A stretch of 64,000 bases of DNA from Thiorhodococcus minor (GTDB lineage Bacteria; Pseudomonadota; Gammaproteobacteria; Chromatiales; Chromatiaceae), in NCBI RefSeq assembly GCF_010820565.1, contig NZ_JAAIJQ010000002.1, positions 94,747 to 158,746 of the forward strand. Direction: 5' to 3'. Of the stretch, positions 19,953-28,234 are shown one piece after another. Position 1 is the first letter of the stretch. The number at the start of each line of letters is the position of its first letter. The translations under genes and the position numbers were made by a program. The notes beneath the pieces were generated by a model. It had not been told where the DNA came from and searched no databases. It saw nothing but the letters and a program-made list of their open reading frames with translations.

Positions 19953-20873
19953 ATGGCACGCAAGAAGCGGCATGAGGAGCACACCAATCACGAGGCTTGG
20001 GCCATTCCCTATGGCGACCTCGTGACCCTGCTCATGGCCTTCTTCGTCGTCATGTATGCCGTCTCCGTCGTGGATGCGGGCAAGTATCGGGTGCTGTCCA
20101 ATTCGTTGGTCGAGGCCTTCGGCGCCAGGGTTCCCGTTGAGCCGATCCAGATCGGCGAGCCGAGCCTGGCGCTCAATCTCCTCAGCGACGACGTGCATCG
20201 GTCCCTGGCGGCGGTGGAGCTCCAAAGCGGCGGCGCCTCCGCGGGCGACGAGCAGGACAAGCCGGTCGAGCCGCTGTCGCCGACGGACGTTGCCATGGAG
20301 TCCGTGCTGGACGCGGCGAGCGACGACAACCGCGATCACATTCTCCGAGAGATCAAAGAGATGTCGGAGGAGGTCGAAGCGGCGATGGAGCCGCTGATGG
20401 AGAACGGCGATATCCAGGTCACGCGCAAGCCCTATTGGCTCGAGATCAATATCAACACCAAGCTGCTGTTCTCCAGCGGCTCGGCGACGCTGGAGGGTGC
20501 GGCGCGTCCGGCCCTGGCGGACGTTGCGCGCATCCTCTCCAAGCGTGACGTTCGTATCCACGTCGAAGGCCACACGGACAATCTGCCGATCCGCAACACC
20601 ATCTATCCGTCGAATTGGGAGCTGTCCTCGGGGCGCGCGGCCACCGTGGTCAATCTGTTCGCGCAGAATGGGGTCGATCCTGGGCACATGGTCGCCATCG
20701 GCTACGGCGAGTTCAAGCCGCTGGCATCCAATGCAACCGAGACCGGGCGTGGCCAGAACCGGCGTGTCGAGGTGATCGTGCTGCCGCAAGTGACAGGGTC
20801 GCGGGTGCGGTCGGACGATGGACCAGAGCGTCTCAGGACAGACTACGAGGCCGAGCTCGGGCAGCTGCAGTAG
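19953..20873 (+). CDS. motD: MotD, MotB-family stator subunit
   Basis: MotD anchors the stator to peptidoglycan. The 306-residue protein has a basic N-terminus (ARKKRHEEHTNHEAW), one transmembrane helix with the ion-binding Asp region (YGDLVTLLMAFFVVMYAVS), an extended linker and an OmpA-like domain (FSSGSATLEGAARPALADVA, HVEGHTDNLPI, GRGQNRRVEVIVLP). It pairs with MotC nine bases upstream. ParC/ParP genes, which sit between motD and cheW in Pseudomonas and Vibrio, are absent here. Confidence 0.94.
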   Translation: MARKKRHEEHTNHEAWAIPYGDLVTLLMAFFVVMYAVSVVDAGKYRVLSNSLVEAFGARVPVEPIQIGEPSLALNLLSDDVHRSLAAVELQSGGASAGDEQDKPVEPLSPTDVAMESVLDAASDDNRDHILREIKEMSEEVEAAMEPLMENGDIQVTRKPYWLEININTKLLFSSGSATLEGAARPALADVARILSKRDVRIHVEGHTDNLPIRNTIYPSNWELSSGRAATVVNLFAQNGVDPGHMVAIGYGEFKPLASNATETGRGQNRRVEVIVLPQVTGSRVRSDDGPERLRTDYEAELGQLQ

Positions 20874-20983
20874 GGAATTCGCGGGCCAAGGCCCGCACTT
20901 CAGTCATTGAGTGGATGCGCGGCTTCTCGGGCGCGCGTCCCGCCAAGGGCACATAGCCTTTCACATCGATCTGTGAGGACACC

Positions 20984-21466
20984 ATGACCACACAAGAGGC
21001 ACAGGATACCAATCGAGGCACCTCGTCCGCCTATGTGACCTTCAGCCTGGCCGACGAGACCTATGCCATCGACGTCCTGCAGGTGCAGGAGGTCCTGAAG
21101 ATGACGGAGATCGCTCCGGTGCCGGGCGTTCCCGACTACATCTTGGGTATCATCAACCTGCGCGGTGACGTGGTGACCGTCATCGACGGGCGTCGGCGCA
21201 TGTCGCTGCCCTCGCGCGAGCCGGACGACGCCTCCAGGATCGTGGTCATCGACGCCGGGCAGCAGAATGTGGGGATCCTCGTCGACTCTGTCGCCGAAGT
21301 CGTGCAGATCTCGCCGGACGCCGTGGATCCGGCCCCGGCCGTCGGCAACGACCAGACGAGCCGTTTCATTCTTGGCGTCACTAGCACGGATGAGGGGCTG
21401 ACGATCTTGATCGATCTGAATAAGCTACTGTCCGATGAGGAGTGGGCGGCGCTCCGCGACATCTAG
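20984..21466 (+). CDS. cheW: CheW, chemotaxis adaptor
   Basis: CheW links chemoreceptors to CheA. The 160-residue protein is a single CheW domain (YVTFSLADETYAIDVLQVQEV, VPGVPDYILGIINLRGDVVTVIDGRR, VVIDAGQQNVGILVDSVAEV). ATG 20984 gives a normal family length. The 110-base gap after motD holds no gene. Confidence 0.96.
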   Translation: MTTQEAQDTNRGTSSAYVTFSLADETYAIDVLQVQEVLKMTEIAPVPGVPDYILGIINLRGDVVTVIDGRRRMSLPSREPDDASRIVVIDAGQQNVGILVDSVAEVVQISPDAVDPAPAVGNDQTSRFILGVTSTDEGLTILIDLNKLLSDEEWAALRDI

Positions 21467-21553
21467 CCCGAGCTCGAGGGCTCGATCGGCTCGACGCGAG
21501 GCGCTGCCGAGCGACTTGGCACTGACTGGGCACGCGAGGTCCAGGAGGAGTCC

Positions 21554-21958
21554 ATGAGTGAGCCGATCAAGAATCTGCCCCCAGTGCATGCGCAGACGCC
21601 ATCCCGGGCGCTTGCCGAAGAGCAAGAGCGCGCCTTGGATCATCAGCGAACCTGGGTGGTGCGCCGAGGGCAACAGCAGGAAGAGCGCCGTCAAGGCGAG
21701 CGGCGCAAGGGTGAGCGCCGTCAGAAGGAGAGACGGGCGGACGAGCGACGTTCGGAAGACCGTCGCCAAGGCGGCCGCTTGTCGGATGATCGCCGTACGC
21801 TGGATCGCAGAAAGGGCGATCGGCGCGGGGATGATCGCCGTGCGGGAGACCGGCGCGCGTCATCCGGGCAATCCACGCTCAAGCCCAAGCCAGGTGCGTC
21901 GCTCAAGTCCAAGTCTGGCGGGAAACGGCGTCGCGGTATCATCGATGACTATGCCTGA
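21554..21958 (+). CDS. Hypothetical protein of (E/D)RRxx pentapeptide repeats
   Basis: I do not recognise this 134-residue protein. The ATG at 21554 follows a strong AGGAGGAG site, which supports translation of this frame over an overlapping one. Residues 44-103 are twelve back-to-back five-residue units of the form ERRxx (first five) then DRRxx, with one degenerate unit (GRLSD), encoded by 15-base DNA repeats (21683-21862). The flanks are ordinary sequence, ending in KRRRGIIDDYA. It should be extremely charged and probably extended or helical. It lies between cheW and the DUF2802 gene, where Pseudomonas has no such gene. Confidence 0.7.
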   Translation: MSEPIKNLPPVHAQTPSRALAEEQERALDHQRTWVVRRGQQQEERRQGERRKGERRQKERRADERRSEDRRQGGRLSDDRRTLDRRKGDRRGDDRRAGDRRASSGQSTLKPKPGASLKSKSGGKRRRGIIDDYA

Positions 21959-22003
21959 GGCGCGCGCGCTGTCGCACCATCGGCCTCCAGCGGGCGCGCC
22001 ATC

Positions 22004-22465
22004 ATGACCACGGATGCCTTTCTCAGCCGGGTCGTGCTCGATCCGCTTTGGATTGCCTTCATCCTACTCTCCCTGGTGCTTTTCGGGACCATCTTGGTGA
22101 TGGCGCGCGCCTTGCGCTCGAATGCGAGGCTGAGGTCGGAGCTGAAAGAGATCCGCAGCGAGCAGCAGCGCCAGAGCACTTCGCTGCTTGCTCTGTACGG
22201 TGCCATGAAGGTGATTGCCGAAGACGTCATCAAGCATGGACAGCTTCAGGGCAATGTCGCGCGTGCGCTCGAGCGCCTTGCGGATCAGCAGAGCGAGCTG
22301 CGTCTGCGCGACGTGGAGGAGGGCCTCTACAGCCAGGCCATCGCGCTGATCCGCCAAGGTAAGCGCCGTGACGAAGTCAAGAAGCTCTGCGCCCTGACCC
22401 AGTCGGAGGTCGATCTGCTCTTCAGTCTCCATGGTCGAGGCGGCGGATCCCAGCCTCGGGACTGA
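22004..22465 (+). CDS. DUF2802-like membrane-anchored protein
   Basis: The 153-residue product has one N-terminal membrane helix (PLWIAFILLSLVLFGTILVM), a coiled-coil stretch (LRSELKEIRSEQQRQS) and a C-terminal helical domain ending in KLCALTQSEVDLLFSLHG. It resembles the DUF2802 protein found directly after cheW in the Pseudomonas polar flagellar cluster; its role is not established. Its last 44 bases overlap the end of the convergent fhlB gene. Confidence 0.75.
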   Translation: MTTDAFLSRVVLDPLWIAFILLSLVLFGTILVMARALRSNARLRSELKEIRSEQQRQSTSLLALYGAMKVIAEDVIKHGQLQGNVARALERLADQQSELRLRDVEEGLYSQAIALIRQGKRRDEVKKLCALTQSEVDLLFSLHGRGGGSQPRD

Positions 22466-22832
22466 GATCCACCGAGTCCGAGTCGGCCTCCTCCATCTCC
22501 TCTTCCGGACCGCTGTGAGATGTCCCCTCCTCATCGGCAGGAATGTATTCCTGCGGTCTTGGGTCGATTCCCTCGAGCGCGAAGACGAACGCCAGAATCT
22601 CGGCGACGGCCACATAGAGCTTGCGCGGAATCTCCTCGCCGACGGGGATTTGGGCGAGTGCCTCAACCAGGACCGGGTCTTGTTGGAGAGGAACGCCATG
22701 CTCCTCGGCGATCGCTAGGATCTGCTGGGCGGTGAGCCCCACGCCGGACGCCGTGATGCGCGGCGCCTGCTCTCCGTCCCAGTGCAGGGCGACCGCCTTG
22801 GCGCTGGGCGGCTGCTGTCCCCGATCGCTCAT
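22422..22832 (-). CDS. fhlB: FhlB, stand-alone FlhB C-terminal domain protein
   Basis: The 136-residue protein resembles the cytoplasmic domain of FlhB without transmembrane helices: AVALHWDGEQAPRITASGVG, AEEHGVPLQQDPVLVEALAQ and VGEEIPRKLYVAVAEILAFV. FhlB proteins lack the autocleavage motif and in Salmonella and relatives can partly replace the FlhB C-terminus. An acidic tail of about 40 residues is added here. It is the last gene of the minus-strand flagellar unit and converges with the DUF2802 gene. Confidence 0.88.
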   Translation of the reverse strand: MSDRGQQPPSAKAVALHWDGEQAPRITASGVGLTAQQILAIAEEHGVPLQQDPVLVEALAQIPVGEEIPRKLYVAVAEILAFVFALEGIDPRPQEYIPADEEGTSHSGPEEEMEEADSDSVDLSPEAGIRRLDHGD

Positions 22833-22861
22833 CGGAGATGCGGTCCAAGAATCCGCAGCCC

Positions 22862-23009
22862 GAACCGCAAAGGCGCGCAGAGCGCCAAGAAAACCAAAGG
22901 CTTGGCGGACGAGCGGCTTTCATCCGCTGGGTTGGCGAAAGCGCCTTCGTAACGCATTGAGATCCTTTGCGCTCTTTGTGCCCTTAGCGGTTCAACGGCT
23001 CTTTTCAGG
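22862..23009 (-). repeat. Intergenic repeat copy 1 with terminal inverted repeats
   Basis: This 148-base element is a diverged copy of 24831-24977. Shared blocks include CAAAGGCTTGG, CCGCTGGGT, AACGCATTGA, GCGGTTCAAC and the end CTCTTTTCAGG. Its two ends are inverted relatives (GAACCGCAAAGGCG at the left, the complement of TAGCGGTTCAA at the right). It sits between fliK2 and fhlB. No open frame is preserved between copies, so a MITE-like or REP-like non-coding element is the likely nature. Confidence 0.8.
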
Positions 23010-23031
23010 TGGCACGACTGAAATCAGCTCC

Positions 23032-23072
23032 AAAAAAGCTTCAAGCTGGTGGCTGGCTGCTGGTAGCTTTTT
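23032..23072 (-). terminator. Possible terminator after the second fliK gene
   Basis: Read on the minus strand, AAAAAGCT pairs with AGCTTTTTT across a loop containing CAGCAGCCAGCCACC, and the stem ends in a T run. It lies seven bases beyond the fliK2 stop, so it could end or attenuate transcription before fhlB. The A/T-rich outer stem makes strength uncertain. Confidence 0.45.
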
Positions 23073-23078
23073 CAAACG

Positions 23079-24731
23079 TCACGCCTCTTCACTGATCAAG
23101 GGGGCTTCGAAGGGCTGCTCCGATCGCTCCTGGGGTCTCTGGCCCGCGTGCAAGGCCGCGACCGCGATGTCGCGCGACTCGAGCTGGGCGCGCAGCTTGG
23201 GCAGGTTCTCCGTGAGCGTTTCGGCGCCGAGCTGATGCTCCGCCTGCAGGCTCGCGCTCAGGCGGTCGGAGCGCAAGCTGAGCTTGATCGTCAGGGGGCC
23301 GAGATGAGGCAGATCGAGGTTGAGTCGCATGCTCCAGGCGTCCTCGCCGGGATTCCCCGAGCTCGACTCTCGCCGAATGTCCGTCTCCAAAGCGATCAGG
23401 CCGCTGGGTGTCTTGAAGGGGATCTCGAGCGCCCAGTGCAGCTGCCCCTGAGGCTGGTCCAGGGCCTTGAGCTGACTCGTCACGATCTGCTTGAGCATGC
23501 CGTCGACCTCCCTGACAAGCCCTCTCACCTCCCGGTCGCCCGGCGTCGTCAATTGAGCGCCTTGGGGATCCGCCGCGGCACGGTTGGCGGGCTCCGAGGC
23601 CCAGGAAGGTCGCTTTCCGGAGGGCGTCTCGCTCACGCCGGCGGCGTGATAAATGAGCTCGGCACGGCTGGCGGCTGTCACGACTTGAGATTGACTGGCT
23701 CGGGCAGTTGCGGTCTGGGCTTGCGGGAGCGCCGCGCTAGGCTGACCTTGGCCGCGCGCGGGGAGCTGCTCCGATCCACGCAGTGGTGCTTCCGATGCTC
23801 GGGCTGGTGCATCAGAGGCAACTGCTCTAGGAGCGCCAGGCGGCAGCGATGCCGCTGTGGCAGGGGCGGGACTCGTTTGGGCCGGGCCGGTTGCGCGCGC
23901 GTATTGCGGGAGGGAGACATCGCCGCCCGTGCGCGGCATGGTTGAGATTGCGGTGCGAAGACGTTGCGCCAGCGTGAGGAGCTGTGCCTTGAGGTCGGTT
24001 TGCGGGTCTCTGCTCGCGCTTTGGCCAGCGGCCAGCTGGGCTAGCGCGGCTTCGAGCCAGATGCCAGAGCCCGCGAGCGTCGACGAGAGCTGCTTGGCGT
24101 TCGTGAGGTCCTGGGGTGTCGAGATCTGGGAGATCATGCGCTCGAGGGCTTGCTGGACCGCGGCACGCACCGCGGGATCGCTCGCCTGGAGCGCGCGGGC
24201 GAGGTCGTTCGGCTCCGTCAGGCGTGTGGTGATCGACTCCAGGGTCGATGTCAGGGGCTGCGCCCCTGGCCAATGCTGCCGGAGCTGCTGGCCGACCCAG
24301 GCGCGTGATTCCAGGACGGGTGATTCGCGACCGGCCGCCGAAGGCGCTCCATCGGTCGGTCCAATGAGCTTCAGAGTCAGTCTTGGGGAGACGGCGACGA
24401 CTTCGGCACGCAGCGGGCCTTGCGTGGTGGGGCCGCCCGATGTCCCTGCGACTGCGCCGTCGCCGAGCAGTCGGGGGAGCTGGCCCGGTCCGGTGTCGAC
24501 GAGCTGGGCGCGCACCGTCAGGCCCTGGCTCTTGTTGGCGTCCGCGGTACGGAGCTGGACCTCGAGCATATCCTGGCCGACCGACCGGGCGGAAACGACC
24601 TGAACTTGAGCGCCGATACGCAGGCCCTGCAGCGGCTGCGCGCGCAGCTCGCTCCTCGACGGCACTTGCGCAGGCGTGCCGGCAAGGTTGCCGGATGGCG
24701 GCGGGGGGCTACCGGATAAGGGATTGGTCAT
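23079..24731 (-). CDS. Second FliK-type hook-length control protein
   Basis: The 550-residue protein has a short Pro-rich N-terminus, a beta-rich segment (GAQVQVVSARSVGQDMLEVQ), a long Ala/Gln/Thr-rich middle and a C-terminal FliK_C-like domain (about residues 430-530: LRLNLDLPHLGPLTIKLSLR, LSASLQAEHQLGAETLTENL). It differs strongly from FliK at 2393-3892. Such a paralogue next to fhlB is known in several gammaproteobacteria, but its separate role is unclear. It lies in the minus-strand unit between flgZ and fhlB, flanked by the two repeat copies. Confidence 0.82.
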   Translation of the reverse strand: MTNPLSGSPPPPSGNLAGTPAQVPSRSELRAQPLQGLRIGAQVQVVSARSVGQDMLEVQLRTADANKSQGLTVRAQLVDTGPGQLPRLLGDGAVAGTSGGPTTQGPLRAEVVAVSPRLTLKLIGPTDGAPSAAGRESPVLESRAWVGQQLRQHWPGAQPLTSTLESITTRLTEPNDLARALQASDPAVRAAVQQALERMISQISTPQDLTNAKQLSSTLAGSGIWLEAALAQLAAGQSASRDPQTDLKAQLLTLAQRLRTAISTMPRTGGDVSLPQYARATGPAQTSPAPATAASLPPGAPRAVASDAPARASEAPLRGSEQLPARGQGQPSAALPQAQTATARASQSQVVTAASRAELIYHAAGVSETPSGKRPSWASEPANRAAADPQGAQLTTPGDREVRGLVREVDGMLKQIVTSQLKALDQPQGQLHWALEIPFKTPSGLIALETDIRRESSSGNPGEDAWSMRLNLDLPHLGPLTIKLSLRSDRLSASLQAEHQLGAETLTENLPKLRAQLESRDIAVAALHAGQRPQERSEQPFEAPLISEEA

Positions 24732-24830
24732 ATCACGGGAGGCGTGATCCTAGAAAAGGCGGCCAGCCGGCAACCATTGTCTCCATTCGGGCGACGATAG
24801 GGCTCGGCATTGACCCAGATTCGGCAATTT

Positions 24831-24977
24831 GAACTGCAAAGGCGCAAAGGACGCCCAAAAAACAAAGGCTTGGTCGATGCAGCTCCTTCACCCGCTGGGT
24901 GAGCAAGATCCACTCCGCAACGCATTGAAATCCTTCGCGCGCTTGGTTCGCTTTGCGGTTCAACAGCTCTTTTCAGG
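24831..24977 (-). repeat. Intergenic repeat copy 2 with terminal inverted repeats
   Basis: This is the partner of the copy at 22862-23009. The left end TTGAACTGCAAAGGCG (24829 onward) is the near complement of the right end CTTTGCGGTTCAA, so the unit is framed by inverted repeats of about 13 bases. It lies between flgZ and fliK2, ending one base from the flgZ stop. Divergence between copies is highest in the centre. Confidence 0.8.
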
Positions 24978-24978
24978 A

Positions 24979-25776
24979 TCAAGGGTCTGGCGCGATTCCG
25001 TCCGCTTCCTTGCTCAGCTTGCGCGATTCGCGCTGGAAATAGAGTGCCGCTCGCATGAGCGATCGCTCGGTTTGCGGGTCCAGGTCGGTGATGGCAAAGC
25101 CAGCCGATAGATAGCCGGGGTTGGGCGATGGCCTGAGATTGATCAGCGTCGTCCTGCCCGCGAGCGCCGTCCTCGTCTCGGGGAGATTCATCCCCTGATA
25201 ATGGAAGGTCGACCCCAGCTGACGCTGATTGACTTCAGAGACCGGAATCTCGAGGCAGAACCCCTTGATGGAGAGATCCTTCAAGCGGGCGACGATTTCT
25301 CGACTGGCATCCTCAGCGCGGATAGCCACCGTCCGGTGGTCGTGCCGAGGCAGCGGGACACGGAAGATGTCGCGTCTTTGCAGGTAGAGCATCTGCTCCG
25401 GAACCGCGCAGACATAGTGGTCGCCGGCTTCGGTCGTCTCGACCCTTTCGACCGCTGTCGTGAAGCGGATGGCAATCCCTCGCATGGTGGCGTAAACGTA
25501 GAGATCCTGCTCCGGTCGAAGCCGAATCTCTCCTTCCGACGGGGTCAGCGCTTCGAGCAAGAGGCTTTGGCTTGCAGTGTCAAACTCGAGAATTCGTGAG
25601 TCGTAAAGGGGGCCATCGGCATCCAGGCGCACGCTGACGAGAATGAGCTGACGGTTGATCTCGGCGAGCGCGGAGGCGATCCGCTTGGTGTCGGACACGA
25701 GGTCGTAATTCTCGAAATCGCTGTGGCTTCCGACTCTGCCCTGGTCGTGCGTGGTTGTCTGAGTCAAGCTTCTCAC
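24979..25776 (-). CDS. flgZ: FlgZ/YcgR-type PilZ c-di-GMP receptor
   Basis: The protein has an N-terminal YcgR-like domain (RIASALAEINRQLILVSVRL) and a C-terminal PilZ domain with the c-di-GMP signature: YLQRRDIFRVPLP followed by DLSIKGF (D-x-S-x-x-G). YcgR proteins brake the motor when c-di-GMP is high, and flgZ sits beside flgMN in Pseudomonas. I chose GTG 25776 (265 residues), which directly follows a seven-base G run; the frame is open to 25890, but the extra 38 residues look non-coding, and TTG 25767 is another option. Confidence 0.88.
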   Translation of the reverse strand: MRSLTQTTTHDQGRVGSHSDFENYDLVSDTKRIASALAEINRQLILVSVRLDADGPLYDSRILEFDTASQSLLLEALTPSEGEIRLRPEQDLYVYATMRGIAIRFTTAVERVETTEAGDHYVCAVPEQMLYLQRRDIFRVPLPRHDHRTVAIRAEDASREIVARLKDLSIKGFCLEIPVSEVNQRQLGSTFHYQGMNLPETRTALAGRTTLINLRPSPNPGYLSAGFAITDLDPQTERSLMRAALYFQRESRKLSKEADGIAPDP

Positions 25777-26328
25777 CCCCCCCTTCGATGCGGGATCTTC
25801 TGGCGCATAGCGATTGCCGGACTTGTGCGATCTGCGGAAGACCTGGTCGCGAGGATCCGATTCGCCGGCAAGTCGGCGTCGGCCCTCCAAGGTCGCTCAG
25901 GCTGCCGCACAATCATTCGGCGACCGGTGATCCGGCGGTTGACGGCTTCGTGCTTCATGTAACGCCTTGATCGCTTTTAAGATCTGGGTCTGCTGCTGGC
26001 TCACCCGCCGGGTGAGGCCCGCTACGGCCTCCAGTGCACGCCCCGCGCGGCGCCTGGCTGCGTTGCAGCGGATTCTCTCTTGAGAAAGATTCCGTCGTAG
26101 AACCACGACGACGCCTCGTTGCGCCTTGCCAGACACCACGCTGGACGCACCCTGGAGGCCGTCCAACCGCCGGGTCTAGGTTGAAAGCATAGGCGGTGAA
26201 AGGGCAGGGCGGGCGGTTGTCGCCGTGCTGGGACCCATCACTTTCATGCCGCCAGAAGTGAGCGCGATGCAGGCGAAAATCCAGGGTGCGCTTCGGTGCC
26301 AAGCGGCTCCGGCGGCTGCATTGGGCGC
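25777..26328 (-). other. Gene-poor spacer between flgN and flgZ
   Basis: These 552 bases contain open frames of 89 and 125 codons on the minus strand, but neither has a recognisable domain, normal composition or convincing start. A small hairpin (GTCGT/ACGAC near 26095-26112) and a G7 run before flgZ are visible. It may hold a promoter for flgZ or the remains of an inserted sequence. Confidence 0.4.
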
Positions 26329-26805
26329 TCACGCCTGACTGATGGTGCGGCCCTGAATGCGACCGGTTTGCGGTCGGCCCTTGAGGTCATAGGTGGACGA
26401 AGCGTTGTCCTCGCCCTTGAGGATGCGAAGCGACATGGCGACACGCTTCTGCTCGCGCTCGACGAGGCGAGCGTTCTTCTTATTGAGCTTGTCGCAGCGC
26501 TCGATGCCGGCGCGGAGCTTGGTCCAAGGCCCGCGAAGTGCTTCGCTGGGGTCCAAGGCCGCGATGAAGGCGTCGATGCCTTCGGGCGTGAAGCTCCGAC
26601 CCTCGAGCTCGACCCACTGCTTTTGCCGGGCCGTCTCCTGCTCCAGCTGGTCCACGAGCGCGAGTTTTTCGGCGACGATCGTCTGCAGCTGATCGGGTGC
26701 CCGAGACTCGATCGCACGCAGCTCCTCCAGCATGCTCTCTTCGAGCTGGTGGATCAGCGTGACCGAACGACTCAGCGAGTCTGCGAATTGCTCAAGTCGA
26801 CCCAT
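26329..26805 (-). CDS. flgN: FlgN, chaperone for hook-filament junction proteins
   Basis: FlgN escorts FlgK and FlgL to the export gate. The 158-residue protein is almost all helical coiled coil, with the family pattern LEESMLEELRAIESRAPDQL, VAEKLALVDQLEQETARQ and a C-terminal NKKNARLVEREQKRVAMSL. The start follows AAGAAGG. It lies 65 bases after flgM on the same strand, as in other flgAMN sets. Confidence 0.92.
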   Translation of the reverse strand: MGRLEQFADSLSRSVTLIHQLEESMLEELRAIESRAPDQLQTIVAEKLALVDQLEQETARQKQWVELEGRSFTPEGIDAFIAALDPSEALRGPWTKLRAGIERCDKLNKKNARLVEREQKRVAMSLRILKGEDNASSTYDLKGRPQTGRIQGRTISQA

Positions 26806-26870
26806 AAGCCTTCTTGCTCTCAGATCTGCGTTGATTCTGCCGAGAACCGGCTCAGCCGTCTTTGCGCCGG

Positions 26871-27176
26871 TTAGGCGAGCAGCCTCTCGTAGCTTAGCAT
26901 TCTGTCGGCGACACGCTCGTTGTCGATCGGATAGCGCCCTTCGGAGATGGCGGCCTTGATCTCCGCGACCTTGGCGTCGTCGAAGGGAACGGCACCGGCA
27001 CTCTCCTGCGCAGCCTTCATGCTCTGGGCAGCCTCCGTCAGGGTGACCGACTCGCTCGGCTGGGCTCCGGACTGGGCCGCTGGTCGCTCGCCGGCATCCG
27101 GCGTACCGCGCGGCTTGGCACCGGAAGCCCCTCCGTCGGCGCGCATCGTCGAGCCAATCAGCGTCTTGATATCCAT
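26871..27176 (-). CDS. flgM: FlgM, anti-sigma-28 factor
   Basis: FlgM holds FliA inactive until it is exported through the completed hook. The 101-residue protein has a flexible N-terminal half rich in Gly, Ala, Pro and Ser, and the conserved FliA-binding C-terminus (DDAKVAEIKAAISEGRYPID, then RVADRMLSYE). It lies 105 bases downstream of flgA on the minus strand. No clear own sigma-28 promoter was seen before it. Confidence 0.95.
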   Translation of the reverse strand: MDIKTLIGSTMRADGGASGAKPRGTPDAGERPAAQSGAQPSESVTLTEAAQSMKAAQESAGAVPFDDAKVAEIKAAISEGRYPIDNERVADRMLSYERLLA

Positions 27177-27281
27177 GGTTCTGTTCGATCCAGGGTTGAT
27201 TGGTTTGCCTACCTTAACGGCCGCGCGCCGAAGAACTGTAGGGCAAACTTGGAGATCGCCGTGTCTCCGCTCAACCCGGGA

Positions 27282-28019
27282 TCACAAGACCACTCTGACC
27301 GCACCGGAAGGCTCGACGAAGCCCTCGACGATGCGCTTCGACGAGCGGTTGCGCACGCGGATGCGCTGCCCCTCCGCGCCATCCTCGAGTGCTTCGCCCT
27401 TCATGCGCACCGTCAGTCCCGGCCGCACGGCATAGAGGGTGACCTCCTGGCCGCGCTTCACGAGCTGCCGGGGTGCGACGTGCGAGCTGGTCAGGACCTG
27501 CCCCGGGACCAGCCTGCGCCTGGCCTCCTGTCCGATGACCGCGGCAGGATCCGAAAAGTAGCCGCTCGTCAGACGCGAGGTCTCCTTGCGCTCGAGTCGG
27601 ATGTCATGCCCTCGGATGACCTGCGCGCGCCCAAGTGGCCGAGCGGCGACGACGACCTCGGTGTGGCGCTCGATGCGCACAGGTACGAAGATGGACCAGC
27701 CGACGGGCTCGGAGCAGCGGACGTTGACCGTGGTGTTGCCGTCGGTACGCCCGCCGGGCGCGAGCTGTGCGGTCGGCCGATGGGCACAGCGCCTGAGCTT
27801 GAGCCGGCTGTCCAGCTGGCCGAGCTCGATGCGGGTCTCCGTGTCGGCGTCGCTGGAGACGCGCTCGGTCAGGAAGCTGCGCGCACTCTCGAGGATGCGC
27901 TCCAGCGGCTCCGTGTCGTCGGCGTGGGCGGCGGCAACGGTGAGGACGAGTCCGGCGCAGGCCGCCAACGCCAAGGCCGTCTTGCGGCCTTTCCTGCATG
28001 GGGGCGGGACGGGGGTCAT
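27282..28019 (-). CDS. flgA: FlgA, P-ring assembly chaperone
   Basis: FlgA is a periplasmic chaperone for FlgI. The ATG at 28019 follows GGAGGAG and gives 245 residues with a signal peptide (RKGRKTALALAACAGLVLTV, cleavage near AAAHA). Residues about 110-245 form the SAF/ChapFlgA domain (VIRGHDIRLERKE, RRLVPGQVLTSSHV, VKRGQEVTLYAVRPGLTVRM). The frame remains open upstream to 28166, but that part is non-typical and lacks a ribosome site. Confidence 0.94.
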   Translation of the reverse strand: MTPVPPPCRKGRKTALALAACAGLVLTVAAAHADDTEPLERILESARSFLTERVSSDADTETRIELGQLDSRLKLRRCAHRPTAQLAPGGRTDGNTTVNVRCSEPVGWSIFVPVRIERHTEVVVAARPLGRAQVIRGHDIRLERKETSRLTSGYFSDPAAVIGQEARRRLVPGQVLTSSHVAPRQLVKRGQEVTLYAVRPGLTVRMKGEALEDGAEGQRIRVRNRSSKRIVEGFVEPSGAVRVVL

Positions 28020-28140
28020 GGGTTGAGGTCTCCTCCTTGCGAGTGTGATGGCATTTGGCAAGCAGGAACTGGACCGGAAGCGATTTGCGAGTCGCACCTG
28101 GCGCGCCTCGGTCGACCTCGATCGCCAGTTTGACCTGTAG

Positions 28141-28167
28141 GGTGGACGAGCGAGAGCGAAGTCCACC
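28141..28167 (+). repeat. GGTGGAC...GTCCACC palindromic repeat
   Basis: Seven bases, GGTGGAC, pair perfectly with GTCCACC across a 13-base purine-rich loop (GAGCGAGAGCGAA). This resembles the dispersed REP-like hairpins found between genes in many GC-rich bacteria. Only one copy was seen in the window, so its repeated nature is an inference. Confidence 0.5.
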
Positions 28168-28234
28168 GCATCCCCCTCTCTTAGGAGCCTGCGCTGCGCT
28201 TGGCTACGCTTGCGGCGGGAGCCCGGGCCAATCT

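Noticed and set aside
25955..26332. Minus-strand frame of 125 codons in the flgN-flgZ spacer
   Set aside because: Composition is Arg/Pro/Gly-heavy, no motif, and its start overlaps the end of flgN without a ribosome binding site.
28061..28080. Possible sigma-54 site before flgA on the minus strand
   Set aside because: GG-N10-GC is present, but the -24 block (CGGTCC) departs too far from TGGCAC.
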